64,000 bases of DNA from CAVSWT01 sp963731745 (lineage in GTDB: Bacteria > Bacteroidota > Ignavibacteria > Ignavibacteriales > Ignavibacteriaceae), in the NCBI GenBank assembly GCA_963731745.1, contig CAVSWT010000023.1, positions 1 to 64,000 on the forward strand, written 5' to 3'. Shown here in pieces: positions 62,559 to 64,000 of the stretch; position 1 is the stretch's first letter, and each line of letters begins with the position of its first letter. The notes under the pieces are model-generated. The model was not told where the DNA came from, did no database searches, and worked only from the letters and a program-made list of their open reading frames with translations. A program made the translations under genes and the position numbers.

Positions 62559-63374
62559 TCAAATGCACGTTTTAATAAATTTCCAATGAATTTCTGCTAA
62601 TGGCTCATCTCTAACTGAAATTATTGGAAGATTTCCAATCATATTAATTCTGAATTTTTTAGATAAGAATCGCACATAATCGGGAATGATATTTATTCTT
62701 ACAGCATGCTTGTTGCAAATATTTAAAATATTATCAAGTAAATCCGAAGCATAAAATGGAAGTGCAATAACAACTTCATCAACTTTTACTTTTTGCAATA
62801 TTGAATCAAGGTCATCAATTTTCCCAATAATTTTTTTATCTGCTCTAACTTCATCATCTATAAACCCCAAAAAATTATAACCCAGGCCTATATTATTTTC
62901 AATCATATTTGAAAAAGAATTGCCGGTTTCACCCGATCCGATAATGATTAAATTTTTATTGTTTTTTTCTCTTCCTTGCCGGCTATGAATTAGAAATTTA
63001 AGTATTTCAATTCTTAAGCTCACCGAAATAATCAGAAGAAAGGTATAATAAAGAATAAAATTTCTGGTAAACAAATTTTCTTTAGTTATAAAGATGAATA
63101 TTACAGAAGTAATTGCCTGCACAATGACAATTTTAAAAATATTTGTAAATTGAAATGAATATAGTCTGACACCAAAATCTTCATAAAAGCTGACAACATT
63201 TGCAGTAAAGTACCATAAAAAATTCAGCGCCATTAAGAGAACAAACATATGAGTTCTCGAGAGTAGTATTTCAAATGGCTGAGCTAAAGCTGCGGCAATT
63301 ATAAAGCTTGCATTCAGCAGAGCGAGATCTAAAAATAACCTTAAATAATAAATTGACTTTTTATTTGCGATCAT
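62559..63374 (-). CDS. Undecaprenyl-phosphate sugar transferase, N-terminal membrane/CoA-binding-like part
   Basis: It has 271 residues with about four membrane helices (LFLDLALLNASFIIAAAL; MFVLLMALNFLWYFTANVV; FKIVIVQAITSVIFIFI; FILYYTFLLIISVSLRI) and a Rossmann-like cytoplasmic domain (LIIIGSGETGNSFSNMI, YNFLGFIDDEVRAD, VKVDEVVIALPF). This is the standard N-half of polyisoprenyl-phosphate glycosyltransferases of the exopolysaccharide family. The protein stops soon after GNLPIISVRDEPLAEIHW, where the catalytic half should continue. Confidence 0.85.
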   Translation of the reverse strand: MIANKKSIYYLRLFLDLALLNASFIIAAALAQPFEILLSRTHMFVLLMALNFLWYFTANVVSFYEDFGVRLYSFQFTNIFKIVIVQAITSVIFIFITKENLFTRNFILYYTFLLIISVSLRIEILKFLIHSRQGREKNNKNLIIIGSGETGNSFSNMIENNIGLGYNFLGFIDDEVRADKKIIGKIDDLDSILQKVKVDEVVIALPFYASDLLDNILNICNKHAVRINIIPDYVRFLSKKFRINMIGNLPIISVRDEPLAEIHWKFIKTCI

Positions 63375-63382
63375 TTGAAAGA

Positions 63383-64000
63383 CTATCCGAAAAATTCGAT
63401 TACTTTTTCTTGAATGTAATTTTGTATTTTTTGTTCGAAGGAAATGCGATCGTACTGTTTTGCATCATTGCTTATCGAAGTTAAGTCAAACTTATTTTCA
63501 TTTGATTCAAATTTACTAACAGCTTCTATAATTTCAGTTGTAGTTTGAGAATTGAAATGCACGCCATTAACTAAATCTTTTATTGTTTCGGCAGTACCGC
63601 CTTTGTTTAATGCAATCACCGGCGTTCCGCATGATAAAGCTTCAACCACCATAATTCCAAAATCCTCTTCAGCAGCAAACACAAAAGCTTTAGCTTTTTG
63701 CATATGGGAAATTAAAGCTTGCCCTGTTTGATAACCTAAAAATTCAATATTTCTACCTGCTCGATTTTTTATCTTTTCAGAGTCCGGCCCATCGCCGATT
63801 ACAACTAATTTTTTATCCGGCATTTTTGTAAATGCTTCAACAATCAAATCAATTTTTTTATACGGAACAAATCGCGACGCAGTGAGAAAATAATTTTCTT
63901 TATTCAATTCGAGGCTGAATTTTTCAGTATCAACTGGAGGATAAATTACATCGGCGTGCCTGTTATAAATTTTTTTTATCCTTTTCGCAATATAATTTGA
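63383..64000 (-). CDS. Glycosyltransferase family 4 protein, C-terminal part (runs off right edge)
   Basis: The reading frame is open to the window edge; a TTG at 63907 is not the start, because the upstream codons continue the domain (NRHADVIYPPVDTEKF). The GT-B C-terminal domain shows YFLTASRFVPYKKIDLIVEA, KLVVIGDGPDSEKI, EFLGYQTGQALISHMQKAKA, and the nucleotide-sugar site EEDFGIMVVEALSCGTPVIA. It ends 8 bases before the sugar transferase gene on the same strand. The two belong to an exopolysaccharide gene cluster. Confidence 0.88.
   Translation of the reverse strand, partial: SNYIAKRIKKIYNRHADVIYPPVDTEKFSLELNKENYFLTASRFVPYKKIDLIVEAFTKMPDKKLVVIGDGPDSEKIKNRAGRNIEFLGYQTGQALISHMQKAKAFVFAAEEDFGIMVVEALSCGTPVIALNKGGTAETIKDLVNGVHFNSQTTTEIIEAVSKFESNENKFDLTSISNDAKQYDRISFEQKIQNYIQEKVIEFFG

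Noticed and set aside
1..64000. CRISPR arrays, insertion sequences, rRNA genes, replication origin
   Set aside because: I found no regularly spaced repeats, transposase genes, rRNA sequence or dnaA-box cluster in the window.

Overview
The window is A+T-rich chromosomal DNA from a Bacteroidota/Chlorobiota-type bacterium, most likely a member of the Ignavibacteria. The reasons are a type IX secretion sorting domain on a secreted beta-helix protein, hybrid two-component regulators with periplasmic propeller domains, DUF5916 outer-membrane proteins, many lipoproteins and signal peptides, and the order of the housekeeping operons. The lineage is inferred from gene content; no rRNA gene is present to confirm it.

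Layout. 1-9.3 kb (minus strand) is an accessory locus: an M6-type secreted metallopeptidase, a giant hybrid two-component sensor (HTCS), a DUF5916 protein and the stub of a second HTCS. Several of these genes are broken by single-base frameshifts. 9.5-17.1 kb (minus) holds housekeeping genes: radA, a GxxExxY-family gene bracketed by inverted repeats, alaS, a rhodanese-thioredoxin pair and an ADP-forming acyl-CoA synthetase. 17.5-24.2 kb holds exported proteins: an unknown, a methyltransferase, a possible lysozyme-fold protein, a T9SS-sorted beta-helix protein, a PQQ-like propeller lipoprotein and a hidden frameshifted lipoprotein. 24.9-34.4 kb is a mixed run: oligoendopeptidase F, dodecin, an AlkD-like repair protein, VOC proteins, a Kir-type potassium channel, a CoA-binding protein, lipoproteins, GNAT, TauE/SafE and YtxH proteins. 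34.7-38.4 kb is an unusual five-gene cluster with an orphan contractile-injection-system tube protein (gp19/TIGR02241 type) beside a FecR-like anti-sigma protein and three unknowns. 38.5 kb has tRNA-Lys(CTT). 39-55.5 kb (plus strand) has an AlkZ-like glycosylase, the classic rimP-nusA-infB-rbfA-truB-ribF-rpsO-pnp transcription/translation operon, then RNase E/G, gcvT, comB and ftsK. 55.6-64 kb has an amino-acid symporter, DUF1232, a TraF-like outer-membrane protein, an Ig-like lipoprotein, and an exopolysaccharide block (split sugar transferase, glycosyltransferase) running off the right edge.

Two points stand out. The first is the orphan tail-tube cluster at 34.7-38.4 kb. The second is a set of seven reading-frame breaks in six minus-strand genes, every one equivalent to a single extra base. 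They may be assembly errors, true decay or recoding. A nested palindromic element also sits in frame inside the kinase domain of the HTCS, resembling the way Rickettsia palindromic elements insert into genes.
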